A DNA stretch of 64,000 bases from contig JADKDN010000002.1 in NCBI GenBank assembly GCA_016718345.1, forward strand, positions 124,001-188,000. The letters are read 5' to 3'. Below, piece by piece: positions 47,459 through 56,678 of the stretch. The first letter of the stretch is position 1. Each line of letters begins with the position of its first letter. The notes below the pieces were generated by a model. The model was given only the letters and a program-made list of their open reading frames with translations, did not search any database and was not told the origin of the DNA. Both the position numbers and the translations under genes were made by a program. Source of the DNA: Flavobacterium sp. (GTDB taxonomy: Bacteria > Bacteroidota > Bacteroidia > Flavobacteriales > Flavobacteriaceae).

Positions 47459-48099
47459 TGCACTTCATTTCTCAAGAACTAGAAGATTATATTGAAAACC
47501 ATTCTCAAAAAGAGCCCGAATTATTAGCTGCTCTTAATAAAGAAACCTATCAAAAAATTTTACTACCTAGAATGTTGAGCGGTCATTTTCAAGGTCGTGT
47601 TTTAAGTATGCTCTCTAAATTAATTCGTCCAAAAAACATACTTGAAATAGGAACTTATACAGGATATTCTGCTCTATGTCTGTGTGAAGGTATGCAAGAA
47701 AACGGAATACTTCACACGATTGATATCAAAGAAGAACTGGTTGATTTTCAACGAAAATATTTTGACAAATCACCTTGGGGAAACCAAATTATTCAACATC
47801 TTGGTGAAGCTGTGGACATTATTCCGACTTTGGATGTGCAATTTGATTTGGTTTTTATCGATGCCGACAAAGAAAATTACCTCAACTATTTTGAACTGAT
47901 TGTTCCTAAAATGAATAAAGGTGGAATTATATTATCTGATAATGTGTTATGGAGCGGCAAGGTTTTAGAGCCTTTACAACCTAATGATAGTAGCACTAAA
48001 ATTTTACTTGAATACAATGAATTGTTGAAAAATGATTCTCGGATTGAAACTGTTTTATTGCCCATTCGTGACGGACTAACCGTTTCGAGAATTATTTAG
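47458..48099 (+). CDS. SAM-dependent O-methyltransferase
   Basis: A 213-residue class I methyltransferase of the catechol/caffeoyl-CoA type. SAM-binding motif ILEIGTYTGYSALCLCEG, HTIDIKEEL, FDLVFIDADKENY (metal-binding Asp) and GGIILSDNVLWSGKV are present. It transfers methyl from SAM to hydroxyls of small aromatic substrates; the natural substrate is unknown. It is translationally coupled to the toxin gene upstream and convergent with the PAP2 gene (4-base overlap). Confidence 0.92.
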   Translation: MHFISQELEDYIENHSQKEPELLAALNKETYQKILLPRMLSGHFQGRVLSMLSKLIRPKNILEIGTYTGYSALCLCEGMQENGILHTIDIKEELVDFQRKYFDKSPWGNQIIQHLGEAVDIIPTLDVQFDLVFIDADKENYLNYFELIVPKMNKGGIILSDNVLWSGKVLEPLQPNDSSTKILLEYNELLKNDSRIETVLLPIRDGLTVSRII

Positions 48100-48649
48100 T
48101 TTTTGATAATATATTTTTGATACATCTTATAAAAGATACATCCGAACATAGCTCCAAAAGCATAGCCCGTTAAAATATCTGTAGGAAAATGAAGTCCGAG
48201 ATAAATTCTGCTGTAAGCAAAAATGAAAGGAAACAGAAACAATAGAGAACTATATTTATACTCCTTTTTTAAAATCAAGTAGGCGAATACTGTAGTCGCC
48301 ATAGAATTTGTGGCATGTCCCGAAAAGAAGCTTTTTGTAGCACTCGACTTTACAATGCGTATAATATCTTTTATTTCTAAATCGTTACAAGGTCTTAATC
48401 TTTGAATACTATCCTTAAAAAAGTTTGCTGTTTGATCGCAAATAAGAATCAAAACTGCAGTGAAAAGTATGTAATACAGGAAATTTTTCCAACCTAATTT
48501 CTTTTGTAAAAAATAAAAAATCAATAAAAAAATGGAGTCCAATATATTTGCTTTGTAATCAACAACCACAATCCGTCATAGGTTTCTGAACCCAAACCGT
48601 TTAGGTAAATAAAAACTTTCTTGTCTAAATCGATGATTTTTTCAAGCAT
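48096..48649 (-). CDS. PAP2-family membrane phosphatase (frameshifted)
   Basis: About 184 residues after correction. The three phosphatase motifs are present: KDSIQRLRPCND, SFFSGHATNS and SRIYLGLHFPTDILTG, with catalytic His in the second and third. Five to six membrane helices. Likely dephosphorylates undecaprenyl diphosphate or a phosphatidate-type lipid. The true start is ATG 48647-48649 (MLEKIIDLDKKVFIYLNGLG); one T is missing at the seven-base run 48526-48532 (A run on the plus strand). It overlaps the tatA stop as TAATG. Confidence 0.9.
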
Positions 48650-48959
48650 TATAATTGTCTTTTAATTGGACCTGTTACTTCTTCAATATCTTCTTTAATT
48701 TTTTCAATAGTTGAAGTGTTGGTTCCTATAAAATTTTCTTTGGCTTTAGTAATTTCGGAAGAAATATCAGAAAAAGAGGAGTCCTCTGTAACCCCATCAA
48801 CGCCTTTTGGATTTCACTTTTAATGTCGTTGGTAGCATTTTTCAACTGCGCCATTAATTTGCCTAAAGTTCTTGCAATCTCTGGAATTTTATCCGACCCA
48901 AAAAGCATTAAAACTACTAACAGAATAAAAATTATTTCTCCTCCTCCTATACCAAACAT
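48649..48959 (-). CDS. tatA: Sec-independent translocase TatA/E (frameshifted)
   Basis: About 103 residues after correction: the single N-terminal helix with FGIGGGEIIFILLVVLMLFGSDKIPEIARTLGK in continuous frame, an amphipathic helix, and an acidic and Lys-rich tail. TatA oligomers form the pore for folded twin-arginine substrates. The raw frame shifts after EIQK at T4 48805-48808. One more base restores GVDGVTEDSSFSDISSEITK and the end PIKRQL at TAA 48649-48651. Coupled to the PAP2 gene. Confidence 0.92.
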
Positions 48960-49007
48960 AGTTGTTAAATTTTATATTGTAGCAAAAGTACAAAACTTAG
49001 ACTATAC

Positions 49008-49772
49008 TTATTTCTGTTCTCGGCGAATTATTTCGATATAATCGGATGCCAATTTCTTGGCTAAAAACAAGGTCATAGTTTTGTTCTTAGCGCGAAGAGC
49101 GTTTACAAATTCTGCATCTTCTATCAAATAATATTGAAATCCTTTTATGTATTCTTTTGGAATTTTTAAAACTTCTGTATACTCTTCTTCCTTAAAATAG
49201 TCCTCCAATCTCAATAGTAATTTTTCATTTTTTTCTACTACAATTTCTTTTTTAAGCCTCTTGGTTCTTCCGTTTATGGCATTAAGAATTGGATCTACGG
49301 CTAGAGCACCTCCGAGAATTCCCAACAAATCGATTGGCTTAAAATCTCCAGCTGTTTTTAGTTTTCTTTCAGCTGGCGTATATTTTTTTGCTTCTTTAGA
49401 TAAAATTCCCAATGAAACTGCATTAATATTCCTATTATCACTGACAATCACTTCGTTTAGAGTATTGGTTTTGAGAGTCATTTTGATAACAATACCTCCC
49501 GACTGCATCTCTTTTTCAAGTATTGTCTTTCGTATAGTCTCTACATTTACCGCTGACAGAATCAAAACATCTCCCAATTTTACCATCATACTAAAAACTC
49601 CTTTACTATCAGAAATTGTAGCCTTTTCGCTCCTTGCATTAACAATATTTACGTTTTCTATGGCAATAGAATCGAGAACAACTTTACATGAAATTTGCAT
49701 TTCAACATCTGACTGAGCTGAGATAAATTGAGTTGTGAAGAAAAGAATAAAAAACAGTGCTTTATTTTTCAT
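49008..49772 (-). CDS. CarboxypepD_reg-like domain protein (paralogue 1)
   Basis: A 254-residue exported protein: signal peptide to about residue 19 (FISAQ), an Ig-like carboxypeptidase-regulatory-type domain (CKVVLDSIAIENVNIVN to VILSAVN, about 27-100), then a helical C-terminal half. It shares with paralogue 3 the segment INAVSLGILSKEAKKYTPAERKLKTA and the GRTKRLKKEIVVEKNEKLL region. Function unknown; such domains often sit at the start of TonB receptors but here stand alone. Last of three tandem relatives. Confidence 0.8.
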   Translation of the reverse strand: MKNKALFFILFFTTQFISAQSDVEMQISCKVVLDSIAIENVNIVNARSEKATISDSKGVFSMMVKLGDVLILSAVNVETIRKTILEKEMQSGGIVIKMTLKTNTLNEVIVSDNRNINAVSLGILSKEAKKYTPAERKLKTAGDFKPIDLLGILGGALAVDPILNAINGRTKRLKKEIVVEKNEKLLLRLEDYFKEEEYTEVLKIPKEYIKGFQYYLIEDAEFVNALRAKNKTMTLFLAKKLASDYIEIIRREQK

Positions 49773-49815
49773 TCTTTAACAATGCTTCATTCCAGAACGG
49801 AATACTTTGACGAGC

Positions 49816-50562
49816 TTATTTATCAAAATTGGTGATTTTTTTAAATTCGATATTCTTGTTAATCAAAAAATCCATCATCTCAAATTCTGATTTTGACTTC
49901 AATACTTTTTGAACTTTGTCATCATTTTCGCAAAAAACAAGAAAAAGCTTAATTTCATCGTCTCTCAATTGCAAAGTGCTGTTAAAAAACGAATACGGAA
50001 TTCTCCTCATTGCAACTACGGTAAAATCAGTTTTGATAATTTCTTTAGTGTTTTTGGAAGTATCTTTTTTAATAATTTTTAGAACATCTTTATACATTCT
50101 AACAAAATCCATTGGATTTTCAACTCCTCCCGTTTGCATCATTGTTCTATTTTGTGGAGACGATTTTTCATCATCAAAATACTGTTGGTCAACAATTTCC
50201 TGAGAACCTTGAATGGCTTTAACACTTTCATTTTTAGACACTATAACCTCAGATAATTGATAGGCAAATGCTTCTAGTTTAACCTTCAGAGAATTTTTAA
50301 TGTCAGAATACACTATCTTTTTGGATTTAAATTGTAAACCCGAAAAGACCAAAGTATCGTTATTCTTTACATCAATTTTGAAGAAGCCTTGTGAACCTGT
50401 GACAGTTCCTGTTTTTGAATTTACATTAAAAACAACCACATTTTCTACATTTACAGAATCATTTACCACCTGACCACGAACTGTTTTTCTGATGCCAATT
50501 TGTGCCAAACAAATTTGACTTAACAGAAATAATACGAGTACACTAATTTTGCGTTTCATCAC
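49816..50562 (-). CDS. CarboxypepD_reg-like domain protein (paralogue 2)
   Basis: A 248-residue exported protein: signal peptide to about 20 (ICLAQ), CarboxypepD_reg-like domain (VRGQVVNDSVNVENVVVFNV to LVFSGLQFKSKKIVYS) and a C-terminal half unlike the other two, with GGVENPMDFVRMYKDVLKIIKK and LRDDEIKLFLVFCEND. Located between the other two paralogues, 20-base overlap with the upstream one. Function unknown. Probably the divergent member of a periplasmic three-protein set. Confidence 0.78.
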   Translation of the reverse strand: MMKRKISVLVLFLLSQICLAQIGIRKTVRGQVVNDSVNVENVVVFNVNSKTGTVTGSQGFFKIDVKNNDTLVFSGLQFKSKKIVYSDIKNSLKVKLEAFAYQLSEVIVSKNESVKAIQGSQEIVDQQYFDDEKSSPQNRTMMQTGGVENPMDFVRMYKDVLKIIKKDTSKNTKEIIKTDFTVVAMRRIPYSFFNSTLQLRDDEIKLFLVFCENDDKVQKVLKSKSEFEMMDFLINKNIEFKKITNFDK

Positions 50563-51304
50563 TAATAATTTTATTGTATTTCAAAGCCAATTCACCTATC
50601 AAAAAAGTTATCATTGCTTTATTTTTTGATCTCAAAGTACTAACAAAGCTAGTGTTTTCTACGATATAAAATTGAAATCCTTTAATATATTCTTTAGGGA
50701 TTTTTAAATTTATGAGAAAATATTCCTCATCAAAAAGTGTAGAAATTTGCTTCATCAAAATTTCTTTTCTTTCCACTTCCAATTCTTTCCTTAGCATTGC
50801 TGCTCTTCCTGAAAACATATTCAATAAAGGATCTATTGTAAGTGAAGTATTTAAACCAATATGTGCGTCATAACCTGTTGCAGCTTTTAATCTCCGTTCG
50901 GCGGGCGTATAGCTTCTTTGCCCTTTGGGAATAATTCCTAGAGCAACAGCATTGATATTTTTATATTGATAAACTAGTACTTCTTTAAGTTGGTTCATCA
51001 TTGGTTTCATTTTTACAATAAGTAATTCTTTAGAAAAATCATTCGGAGACAATTCTATTTTTAATCCTTTAAATTGAGTGGATGAAAACATTAAAGTATC
51101 ACAAACAGAAGCTTGTATATGAAAATATCCATTTTCATCGGTCACAGTAGCTTTCTCCGTTTTCAAATTAATGATATAGATTCCTTCTGTAGAATTCGAC
51201 TCTGCAACTATCTTCCCTTTTAGAGTTTCAACAGTTTTTTGCTGTCCTAATGCACGATTAGGAACAACAGTAAAAATTATAAAAGCTAGTAAAACTCTGT
51301 TCAT
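50543..51304 (-). CDS. CarboxypepD_reg-like domain protein (paralogue 3)
   Basis: A 253-residue exported protein, first gene of the three: signal peptide to about 20, CarboxypepD_reg-like domain (LKGKIVAESNSTEGIYIINL to LMFSSTQFKGLKIEL), then INAVALGIIPKGQRSYTPAERRLKAA and DPLLNMFSGRAAMLRKELEVERKE, shared with paralogue 1. The recurring FxEEYF and IPKEYIKGFQFY elements suggest the C-terminal half is a conserved helical domain of its own. Function unknown. Confidence 0.8.
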   Translation of the reverse strand: MNRVLLAFIIFTVVPNRALGQQKTVETLKGKIVAESNSTEGIYIINLKTEKATVTDENGYFHIQASVCDTLMFSSTQFKGLKIELSPNDFSKELLIVKMKPMMNQLKEVLVYQYKNINAVALGIIPKGQRSYTPAERRLKAATGYDAHIGLNTSLTIDPLLNMFSGRAAMLRKELEVERKEILMKQISTLFDEEYFLINLKIPKEYIKGFQFYIVENTSFVSTLRSKNKAMITFLIGELALKYNKIISDETQN

Positions 51305-51450
51305 CGCTATTCAATTGCTTTGTAAAAGTATTTTAATACCTTCCAAATAAATTGCTAATGGGCTACTAATATTATGTTAATTTAAAAATGAGAGTTCCCA
51401 GTTGTATACTATATTTCTATCTTTATTGTCAGACTATTTTAATTTATAAA

Positions 51451-52163
51451 ATGAGAAATCTTATTATTGCTAGCACCTCAACTCTTTATGGAAGTAGTTA
51501 TCTTGAATATCTATTACCTTATATAACTGTTCATTTTAAAAACTGTAAAACCGTTTTGTTTATTCCCTATGCAAGACCTAGTGGCATTTCGCATGAGGAG
51601 TACACCCAGTTTGTTCGTTCGGCATTTGCTAAAATAAATATTGAAATAAAAGGAATACATGAGTTTGAAAATCCAGCAGAGGCAATTGAAAAAGCTGAAG
51701 GAATTTTTACTGGTGGCGGTAATACTTTCTTATTAGTAACTCAATTGTATGAAAACAAAATAATGAGCGTCTTAGAAAATGCTCTAAAAATGGGACTCCT
51801 TACTTAGGCACAAGCGCAGGAAGTAATATTTGTGGACTTACGATGCAAACCACAAACGACATGCCTATTGTATATCCAACAAGTTTTAAAACTTTGGGGT
51901 TAGTCCCTTTTAATCTAAATCCACACTATTTAGATTCCGATTTACATTCCAAACATATGGGCGAAACAAGGGAAACACGTATTTTAGAGTTTCATCATTT
52001 TAATTCCCAACCCGTTTTAGGATTGCGCGAAGGCAGTTGGCTAGAAGTAAAAGGAGACAAAATACTACTCAGAGGCTCATTTTCTGCCCGCCTTTTTAGA
52101 AGAAATCAAATGCCAATAGAGCTTGAAGCTAACTGTGAATTGAATTTTACGAATCTGTCATAA
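51451..52163 (+). CDS. pepE: Dipeptidase E (peptidase S51, frameshifted)
   Basis: About 237 residues after correction. A class I glutamine-amidotransferase-like serine peptidase that hydrolyses alpha-aspartyl dipeptides in the cytoplasm. IFTGGGNTFLL, the nucleophile elbow GTSAGSN and the His region LNPHYLD are present. The frame breaks at A5 51786-51790. One more A gives NGTPYLGTSAGSNICGLTM and continues to TAA 52163. Start MRNLIIAST at 51451, not the upstream ATG at 51388. Confidence 0.9.
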
Positions 52164-52198
52164 ACAAAAAAATCGCTCTATGAGCGATTTTTTTGTTT
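52162..52198. terminator. Bidirectional terminator after pepE
   Basis: A near-perfect 17-bp stem, AAACAAAAAAATCGCTC (52162-52178) with GAGCGATTTTTTTGTTT (52182-52198), and a 3-nt loop. A and T tracts in both directions serve pepE and the CBM48-like gene. Confidence 0.92.
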
Positions 52199-52211
52199 AA
52201 ACTTGTATCAA

Positions 52212-52508
52212 TTACAATTCTAATACACCGTTTTCTGCATTAGCAAATTCGTTCCAGATGAAGTAATCTGCTTCTGGATCATTTACATAAACACCATCTA
52301 CAATGTATTTGAATTCATACATCCCGTCTTTATTTAATTCAAAAACGCCTTTAAAAGTTCCGTTTTTCAATTTACTCAATTCACCTTCACTTTGATTCCA
52401 ATTGTTAAAATCTCCAACTACTGATGCGCTTGTTGCATCTTTAGCGTCAATTGTAAAAGTTACTTTGCAAACTGGTTTCGATTTTATAAATTGTTTCTTA
52501 ATAGACAT
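52212..52508 (-). CDS. CBM48/isoamylase early-set domain protein
   Basis: A 98-residue protein consisting of one glycogen-binding-like early-set domain: CKVTFTIDAKDATSASVVGDFNNW, then GVFELNKDGMYEFKYIVDGVYVNDPEADYFIWNEF. It resembles the carbohydrate-binding module of AMPK beta and branching enzymes. Alone it may bind alpha-glucans or act as a regulatory subunit; partner unknown. Start at MSIKKQFIKSK (52508) preferred over the ATG ten codons upstream. Confidence 0.85.
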   Translation of the reverse strand: MSIKKQFIKSKPVCKVTFTIDAKDATSASVVGDFNNWNQSEGELSKLKNGTFKGVFELNKDGMYEFKYIVDGVYVNDPEADYFIWNEFANAENGVLEL

Positions 52509-52829
52509 AACTGTTTCATTTTTAGAATTATGGGACAAAGAAAGTAAATTCTATTGAACTAACCATAACTCGAATTAAGAATTAGGATTATAGCAAAAAG
52601 TATCAAAAAAAATGATTGTATTCTTAATTTTTAATATTTAATATTTATATATATACAATGTGCAAACGTTTTTCTATTGCATTTTCTTCATTTAATTTTT
52701 AACGATTTTTAAAAGAATTCCTATAATTCTTTCATTAAACGCATCAATTTCATCAAAATAGCTACAAATTTTCAAAAAAAAAAAAACAAAACGACTAGAC
52801 TTCTAAAAACAGTTTATATGTATTGAAAT
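52509..52829. other. AT-rich intergenic gap with A13 tract
   Basis: About 320 bases between two minus-strand genes. It holds TATATATATAC near 52650 and a run of 13 A at 52774-52786. I see no ORF of interest, no hairpin terminator and no exact TAnnTTTG promoter. Confidence 0.6.
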
Positions 52830-53219
52830 TCAATGTTTTCCTTTTTTATAAACCTCAACAAAAAGCCATATCCAAGAACTAATGAGCAGCAAACCTCCTA
52901 TTGGAGTAACAAACCCAATGACTTTAAAATCAAAACTCGTTAAATCATTAGTTGCCAGAAGATAGATAGACCCCGAGAAAAAAAGAACTCCCACAATAAC
53001 AAGACTCAAAATTGCTTTTTTAGCTTTATCGGATAATGCTGAAGTAGTTCCCACAAATAACAAAAATAAAGCATGATACATTTGGTACTTTACCCCTGTT
53101 TCAAAAGTATTTAATTGTTCAATACTCAAAACTTTCTTCAAAGCATGTGCACCAAAAGCGCCCAAAATAATTGCTATCATACCTAAAAGTGATGCAACCG
53201 AGAGTATTTTTCTTTCCAT
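52830..53219 (-). CDS. DUF423 family membrane protein
   Basis: A 129-residue protein with four hydrophobic segments and the DUF423 signature: GMIAIILGAFGAHALKK, then FETGVKYQMYHALFLL and a glycine-rich GFVTPIGGLLLISSW near the end. Inner-membrane location. Function unknown throughout the family. Length and sequence are typical and the frame is intact. Monocistronic by position, with a divergent promoter region towards the DUF3108 gene. Confidence 0.93.
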   Translation of the reverse strand: MERKILSVASLLGMIAIILGAFGAHALKKVLSIEQLNTFETGVKYQMYHALFLLFVGTTSALSDKAKKAILSLVIVGVLFFSGSIYLLATNDLTSFDFKVIGFVTPIGGLLLISSWIWLFVEVYKKGKH

Positions 53220-53350
53220 TGTTTTTATTATTTAATATTGAGTAAAAATATTGGTTATTCGGCTAAACTAAAAGATTTTTATGAATTATTAATCCTAAAT
53301 CACACATATAAAAAAATAGTATATTTGCATTTCATAAATATGAAAAACCA

Positions 53351-54117
53351 ATGAAAAAGTTACTTTTAATTCTAACTGTTTTACTGGTTACGAATTCTGT
53401 TTCGAGTCAAGCAAACAAGGCAGTAAAATCTGGAGAAAAATTCATTTATGCTGCCTCTTATAATATGAGCGGTTTAATGACACAATTAGCGCAGGTAACG
53501 ATGCAAACTGAAACGGTGAAAACTTCTAAAAACACCTTACTACATTTAAGCTGTCAAGCAACAACTTTCAGTAAATGGGATTCTTTCTTTAAAATTAGAG
53601 ACATTTATGAATCCTATGTTGATCCTATTACTTTGAGACCGAGTCTGTACAAAAGAGATATCTTTGAAGGTAAATACACCAAAAAGAAAAGTACATTTTC
53701 AAAAGTGACGGAAAAACTATTGAAAGTACCGTAAACAAAAAAAATATGCCTGAATCTAAAAAAACATTTCAGGTGGGTGGTGCTACACAAGATGTTGTTT
53801 CCATTTTATACAAATTAAGAACAATTGACTTTAGCACCTTTAAACCTGGCCAAATAAAAGCATTTACTGTGGTTTTTGACCAAAAAGAAATGGCAGTTGG
53901 TGCAAAATACATGGGTAAAGAAACTATTTCTGCAGGAAATTTAGGTAAAAAAGTGTGCTACAAAATCTCTATTGGTGCCAAAACACAAGCTCTTAGAGGA
54001 ACAGACAAAAACATTATTTGGCTAACTGCTGACGAATCAAAAGTACCTGCTTTAATCAAATTTAGTATTCCAGTAGGAACAGGACAACTCACATTAACTA
54101 ACGCTTCAGGATTATAA
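53351..54117 (+). CDS. DUF3108 domain-containing secreted protein (frameshifted)
   Basis: About 255 residues after correction. Signal peptide to about residue 20 (SVSSQ), then a beta-rich DUF3108 domain starting SGEKFIYAASYNMSGLM. The frame breaks at A4 53701-53704. One more A restores SDGKTIESTVNKKNMPESKK and the rest to TAA 54117 (ending PVGTGQLTLTNASGL). The function of DUF3108 is unknown; it is a periplasmic or outer-membrane-associated fold. TATATTTG at 53320-53327 is a plausible -7 box. Confidence 0.87.
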
Positions 54118-54121
54118 AATT

Positions 54122-54436
54122 ATGAGAAAATTATTTATTGTTTTAGCATTTATATTTGCATTTATAGGAATTGCATTCTCAATTTTACCATTGGGAACTT
54201 TAGCATTATTACCAATTGGATTAGCACTAATTTTTGGTTTAATTGCATTTTTAAAGTCTGATGCTCAACAAAAAAATGTTCCTAAATGGATACTAATTGT
54301 TGCAGGAGTAACGCTAATCATTGTTATTGGAAAAGAAATTCTTATCACCGACGAAGTTGCTAAAGACGAACAATTTGAGCAAAAAAAGATCGAATCTAAA
54401 AAAGAAGATTTAAAAGATTTAGAAGGATTAGAATAA
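54122..54436 (+). CDS. Small membrane protein of unknown function
   Basis: A 104-residue protein: two N-terminal hydrophobic segments (about 4-25 and 26-45), a third at 56-72 (WILIVAGVTLIIVIGKEIL), then an acidic and Lys-rich cytoplasmic or periplasmic tail (DEQFEQKKIESKKEDLKDLEGLE). Placed 4 bases after the DUF3108 gene, so probably co-transcribed with it. I do not recognise it. Confidence 0.75.
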   Translation: MRKLFIVLAFIFAFIGIAFSILPLGTLALLPIGLALIFGLIAFLKSDAQQKNVPKWILIVAGVTLIIVIGKEILITDEVAKDEQFEQKKIESKKEDLKDLEGLE

Positions 54437-54456
54437 TACCATCCGAAATCCCACAG

Positions 54457-54495
54457 AAAATCTCATTTGCCATAACAAATGAGATTTTTTGTTTT
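54457..54495 (+). terminator. Terminator after the DUF3108 pair
   Basis: AAAATCTCATTTG (54457-54469) and CAAATGAGATTTT (54476-54488) give a 13-bp stem with a T-rich end. Confidence 0.9.
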
Positions 54496-54529
54496 TAGTC
54501 ATTCCCTATTCCAACTGTTTCCAAATTCC

Positions 54530-54537
54530 TATCTTTG
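54530..54537 (+). promoter_or_regulatory. -7 box before the saccharopine dehydrogenase-like gene
   Basis: TATCTTTG lies 20 bases before the ATG at 54558. An identical octamer precedes engB at 35369-35376. Confidence 0.5.
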
Positions 54538-54557
54538 TCAGACTATTTACAAAAACC

Positions 54558-55928
54558 ATGAGAAATATTCTAATTATTGGCGCTGGTCGTTCAGCTTCCT
54601 CCCTAATTCAGTACTTATTAAAAAAATCCCGTCAGGAAAATTTACATCTTACCATTGCTGATTTATCCTTAGAATTGGCTCAAAAAAAAACCAACAATCA
54701 TGAAAATGCTACGGCAATAGCCTTAGATATTTTTGATGAAAACCAGCGAAAAATAGAAATTCAGAAAGCCGATATCGTCATTTCGATGCTTCCTGCACAC
54801 TTACATATTGAAATTGCTAAAGATTGCATTAGCTATAAAAAGCATATGGTTACAGCATCGTATATCAGTGATGCCATGCAAGAATTAGATGCTGCTGCCA
54901 AAGAAAACAATCTCGTTTTCATGAATGAAATAGGTTTGGATCCCGGAATCGATCACATGAGTGCCATGAAAGTCATTGATGAAATTCGAGAAAAAGGCGG
55001 AAAAGTAATTCTATTTGAATCCTTTTGCGGCGGACTAGTCGCTCCAGAATCTGACACCAATTTGTGGAATTATAAATTTACTTGGGCACCAAGAAATGTG
55101 GTTTTGGCGGGACAAGGTGGCGCTGCCAAATTCATTCAAGAGGGCACTTACAAATACATTCCTTATCACAAATTATTCCGTAGAACCGAGTTTATGGAAG
55201 TAGAAGGCTATGGTCGTTTTGAAGGTTATGCCAACAGAGATTCATTAAAATACAGAAGCGTATATGGTTTAGACGATGCTTTGACCTTATATCGCGGAAC
55301 TATTCGACGTGTTGGGTTTTCTAGAGCTTGGAATATGTTTGTTCAATTAGGGATGACTGATGATACCTATGTGATTGACAATTCTGAAACGATTAGTTAC
55401 AGAGAATTTACCAACTTATTCTTGCCTTATCACCCTACAGATTCTGTTGAAATCAAGCTACGCTTGAGCTTAGGCATTGAGCAAGATGATATTATGTGGG
55501 ATAAATTATTGGAACTAGACATATTCAACCCAAAAAAAATTGTAGGTTTAAAAAATGCTACTCCAGCACAAATTCTCGAAAAAATTCTTAGTGATAGTTG
55601 GACCTTACAACCAAACGATAAAGACATGATCGTGATGTATCACAAATTTGGTTATGAAATAAATGGTAGTAAAAAACAAATCGATTCAAAGATGGTTTGT
55701 ATTGGAGACGACCAAACCTATACTGCTATGGCAAAAACTGTAGGTTTACCAGTGGCTATGGCAACTTTACAAATTTTAAATGGCAATATAACCACTCCTG
55801 GTGTTCAACTTCCTATCCGTAAAGAAGTGTATTTACCTATTCTAAATGAATTGGAAGAATATGGCGTAGTTTTTAATGAAAAAGAGATGCCTTATTTAGG
55901 GTACAATCCTGATAAAGTTCGCGGATAA
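54558..55928 (+). CDS. Saccharopine dehydrogenase family protein
   Basis: A 456-residue enzyme with an N-terminal Rossmann fold (ILIIGAGRSASSLIQYLL), DIVISMLPAHLHIEIAKDCI, NEIGLDPGIDHMSAMKVID and CGGLVAPESDTNLWNYKFTW, as in saccharopine dehydrogenases and the lysine-ketoglutarate reductase group. It probably acts in lysine degradation or a related amino-acid oxidoreduction. The substrate is not proven by sequence. Start chosen at MRNILIIG; the frame is open upstream but carries no promoter there. Confidence 0.9.
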   Translation: MRNILIIGAGRSASSLIQYLLKKSRQENLHLTIADLSLELAQKKTNNHENATAIALDIFDENQRKIEIQKADIVISMLPAHLHIEIAKDCISYKKHMVTASYISDAMQELDAAAKENNLVFMNEIGLDPGIDHMSAMKVIDEIREKGGKVILFESFCGGLVAPESDTNLWNYKFTWAPRNVVLAGQGGAAKFIQEGTYKYIPYHKLFRRTEFMEVEGYGRFEGYANRDSLKYRSVYGLDDALTLYRGTIRRVGFSRAWNMFVQLGMTDDTYVIDNSETISYREFTNLFLPYHPTDSVEIKLRLSLGIEQDDIMWDKLLELDIFNPKKIVGLKNATPAQILEKILSDSWTLQPNDKDMIVMYHKFGYEINGSKKQIDSKMVCIGDDQTYTAMAKTVGLPVAMATLQILNGNITTPGVQLPIRKEVYLPILNELEEYGVVFNEKEMPYLGYNPDKVRG

Positions 55929-55945
55929 TAGACCTAAGGTAAAAT

Positions 55946-55980
55946 AAAAATCCGCTTCACTCGAAACGGATTTTTGTTTT
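55946..55980 (+). terminator. Terminator after the saccharopine dehydrogenase-like gene
   Basis: AAAAATCCGCTT and AAACGGATTTTT pair around a short loop with a T-rich tail. Also suitable for the convergent minus-strand gene. Confidence 0.85.
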
Positions 55981-55997
55981 ATATACCAATGAGTATA

Positions 55998-56678
55998 TTA
56001 TCTTCTGTTATTGTAAATTGAAATGTAATACAACAAGGTCGCAATCGAACCAATAGCTGCTACTACATAGGTTCTTGCAGCCCATTTCAGTGCATCTTTG
56101 GCTCCATCATGCTCTTCGCGCGTAAGCATCTTTTTATTTTCTAACCAAGCCAAAGCACGATTACTAGCATCATATTCTACAGGCAAAGTGATTATCGAAA
56201 ACACTGTTGTTGCAGCAAAAATCACAATCCCCACTAATAATAACTGAGGAAAAGAGCGCACCATCAAAATTCCTGCAATCAAAATCCATTGCATATAAGT
56301 GGAAGCCACATTAACAATAGGAACCAACTGAGAACGCATCGTTAACCAGCTGTAAGCGGTAGCGTGTTGCACCGCATGACCACACTCGTGAGCGGCAACT
56401 GCTGCTGCAGCTGCATTTCTTTGATTGTAAACTCCTTCACTCAAGTTAACGGTTTTATCGGCTGGGTTATAATGATCGGTCAGTTGTCCTTCGACTGAAA
56501 TTACTTTTACATCATAAATTCCATTATCGGCAAGCATTTTTTCAGCGATTTCTCGTCCTGACATTCCGTTTTGAAGTTGCAATTTTGAATACAACTCAAA
56601 TTTACTTTTCAATCGGCTGCTTACTAACCAACTGAATAACATGATTAAACCTGCTAATAGCATATATCCCATTCCCAT
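55998..56678 (-). CDS. Zinc metallopeptidase, YugP type
   Basis: A 226-residue membrane-bound neutral zinc metallopeptidase of the DUF2324/YugP family. One N-terminal helix (MLLAGLIMLFSWLV), the zinc motif VAAHECGHAVQHA near residue 95, then two membrane helices and a C-terminal helix. LPVEYDASNRAL provides the third-ligand region. The substrate is unknown. Frame intact. Located just downstream of leuS in transcription order on the same strand but spaced by about 220 bases. Confidence 0.92.
   Translation of the reverse strand: MGMGYMLLAGLIMLFSWLVSSRLKSKFELYSKLQLQNGMSGREIAEKMLADNGIYDVKVISVEGQLTDHYNPADKTVNLSEGVYNQRNAAAAAVAAHECGHAVQHATAYSWLTMRSQLVPIVNVASTYMQWILIAGILMVRSFPQLLLVGIVIFAATTVFSIITLPVEYDASNRALAWLENKKMLTREEHDGAKDALKWAARTYVVAAIGSIATLLYYISIYNNRR

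Noticed and set aside
52774..52786. A13 tract as a phase-variation switch
   Set aside because: It is not inside a gene or a recognised promoter. In a sequence with many homopolymer errors its exact length is also unreliable.
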